NCBI RefSeq assembly: GCF_008180155.1
Contig: NZ_VSZS01000050.1
Coordinates: 1-42,438, forward strand
Origin: Neoaquamicrobium microcysteis
GTDB taxonomy: Bacteria > Pseudomonadota > Alphaproteobacteria > Rhizobiales > Rhizobiaceae
Length of the DNA stretch: 42,438 nucleotides
Direction: 5' to 3'
Every line of letters starts with the position of its first letter. The first letter of the stretch is position 1. The translations under genes and the position numbers were made by a program. Below the pieces are notes generated by a model that was not told the origin of the DNA, did not search any database, and was given only the letters and a program-made list of their open reading frames with translations. Shown here one piece after another: positions 42,227-42,438 of the stretch.

Positions 42227-42327
42227 TGTCGATTTACACTTCAATCTTGGACTCGGGCGTTTTTGGCAATAATGTTACACTCCAATTCAGACTCAGGACG
42301 AGTGAGTCTCAATTGAAGTGTAAGGGT
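42227..42327. repeat. 101-bp exact direct repeat, copy 2 (transposon tniB-side end)
   Basis: Identical to 25643-25743, same orientation, beginning with the terminal TGTCGATTTACAC and containing the three short end repeats. The identity ends at 42327, exactly where an IS3-type end begins. It is the left end of a second copy of the TniA/TniB element. Confidence 0.9.
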
Positions 42328-42438
42328 TGGTCTGCCCCCTGAAAAGTGGTCCTCCCTGAAGTAGGCTATTGAGCCTTTAGAGAGGACGTTGGAATGCCCC
42401 AGAAGAAGCACAAGCCCGAAGAGATCGTCGCGAAGCTG
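42328..42438 (+). mobile_element. IS3-family insertion sequence, left end (cut by window edge)
   Basis: The sequence TGGTCTGCCCCCTGAAAAGT starting at 42328 matches the terminal inverted repeat style of IS3-family (IS407-type) elements. It is inserted directly after base 101 of the transposon end. Only the left 111 bp are in the window. Confidence 0.75.
42394..42438 (+). CDS. IS3-family transposase OrfA, N-terminus (partial)
   Basis: ATG 42394 with GAGAGGA upstream opens MPQKKHKPEEIVAKL, the typical start of IS3-family OrfA helix-turn-helix proteins (HTH_Tnp_1). The gene continues beyond the window. OrfA normally joins OrfB by a -1 frameshift to make the transposase. Confidence 0.8.
   Translation, partial: MPQKKHKPEEIVAKL

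Noticed and set aside
1-42438. tRNA, rRNA or CRISPR array
   Set aside because: No tRNA-like T-loop with matching cloverleaf, no rRNA core sequence and no regularly spaced repeat-spacer array was seen by reading; a tRNA or covariance scan was not possible here.

Overview
The window is high-GC DNA with closely packed genes, overlapping ATGA/TGATG/GTGA start-stop junctions and frequent GTG/TTG starts. Its gene content (gene-transfer-agent-like tail protein, IS110, IS5 and IS3 elements, Liv-type and hydantoinase genes) points to an alphaproteobacterium, most likely Rhodobacterales (Roseobacter/Paracoccus type). This is inference from gene families; there is no rRNA or other marker gene. The window is a mosaic of accessory DNA: intact operons alternate with truncated genes and insertion-sequence remnants, as on a plasmid, chromid or genomic island.

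Layout. 1-110: end of a TniA/TniB-type transposon that cuts off the 5' part of the next gene. 93-6077: end of a prophage-like module (truncated tail/host-specificity protein, DUF2793 protein, two small membrane proteins, M15 peptidase endolysin). 6057-13022 (minus strand): an eight-gene Mnh/Mrp-type cation/proton antiporter operon, E-F-G-(MbhD/E-MnhB fusion)-C-D1-D2-D3, with a recognisable promoter and a palindrome in its leader. 13387-24289 (mostly plus): a set of transport and stress genes (DUF4010/MgtC-like membrane protein, patatin phospholipase, GntP permease, tandem universal stress protein, SLC13 permease with RCK_C domains, Na/Ca exchanger), broken by a serine-recombinase remnant, an IS110/IS1111-type element and an IS5 fragment. 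24312-30810: a junkyard of truncated genes (CorC-like tail, unknown two-gene remnant, internally deleted tniA/tniB element, frameshifted plasmid helicase, aspartyl-protease-like fragment, IS5 remnant) around an intact Phd/PemK-like toxin-antitoxin pair. 30866-42047 (plus): an IclR-controlled catabolic operon with a Liv-type ABC transporter, a maleate isomerase/Asp-Glu racemase family enzyme, a class V aminotransferase and hydantoinase HyuA/HyuB. 42227-42438: a second copy of a 101-bp transposon end, then the start of an IS3-family element.

How the parts work together. The Mnh operon should encode one membrane complex exchanging Na+ (or K+) for H+. The neighbouring SLC13, CaCA and universal stress genes fit a theme of ion and stress homeostasis. 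The Liv/Hyu operon looks like uptake plus ring-opening and processing of a small cyclic amide (hydantoin, imide or lactam type). Its substrate cannot be read from sequence, and its binding-protein gene carries a frameshift. The candidates for something undescribed are the Liv/racemase/class V aminotransferase/HyuAB pathway, the three-antiporter-subunit Mnh complex in which one subunit lacks the conserved TM5 glutamate, and the TniA/TniB element family whose short end repeats and exact 101-bp duplication border the rearranged blocks.
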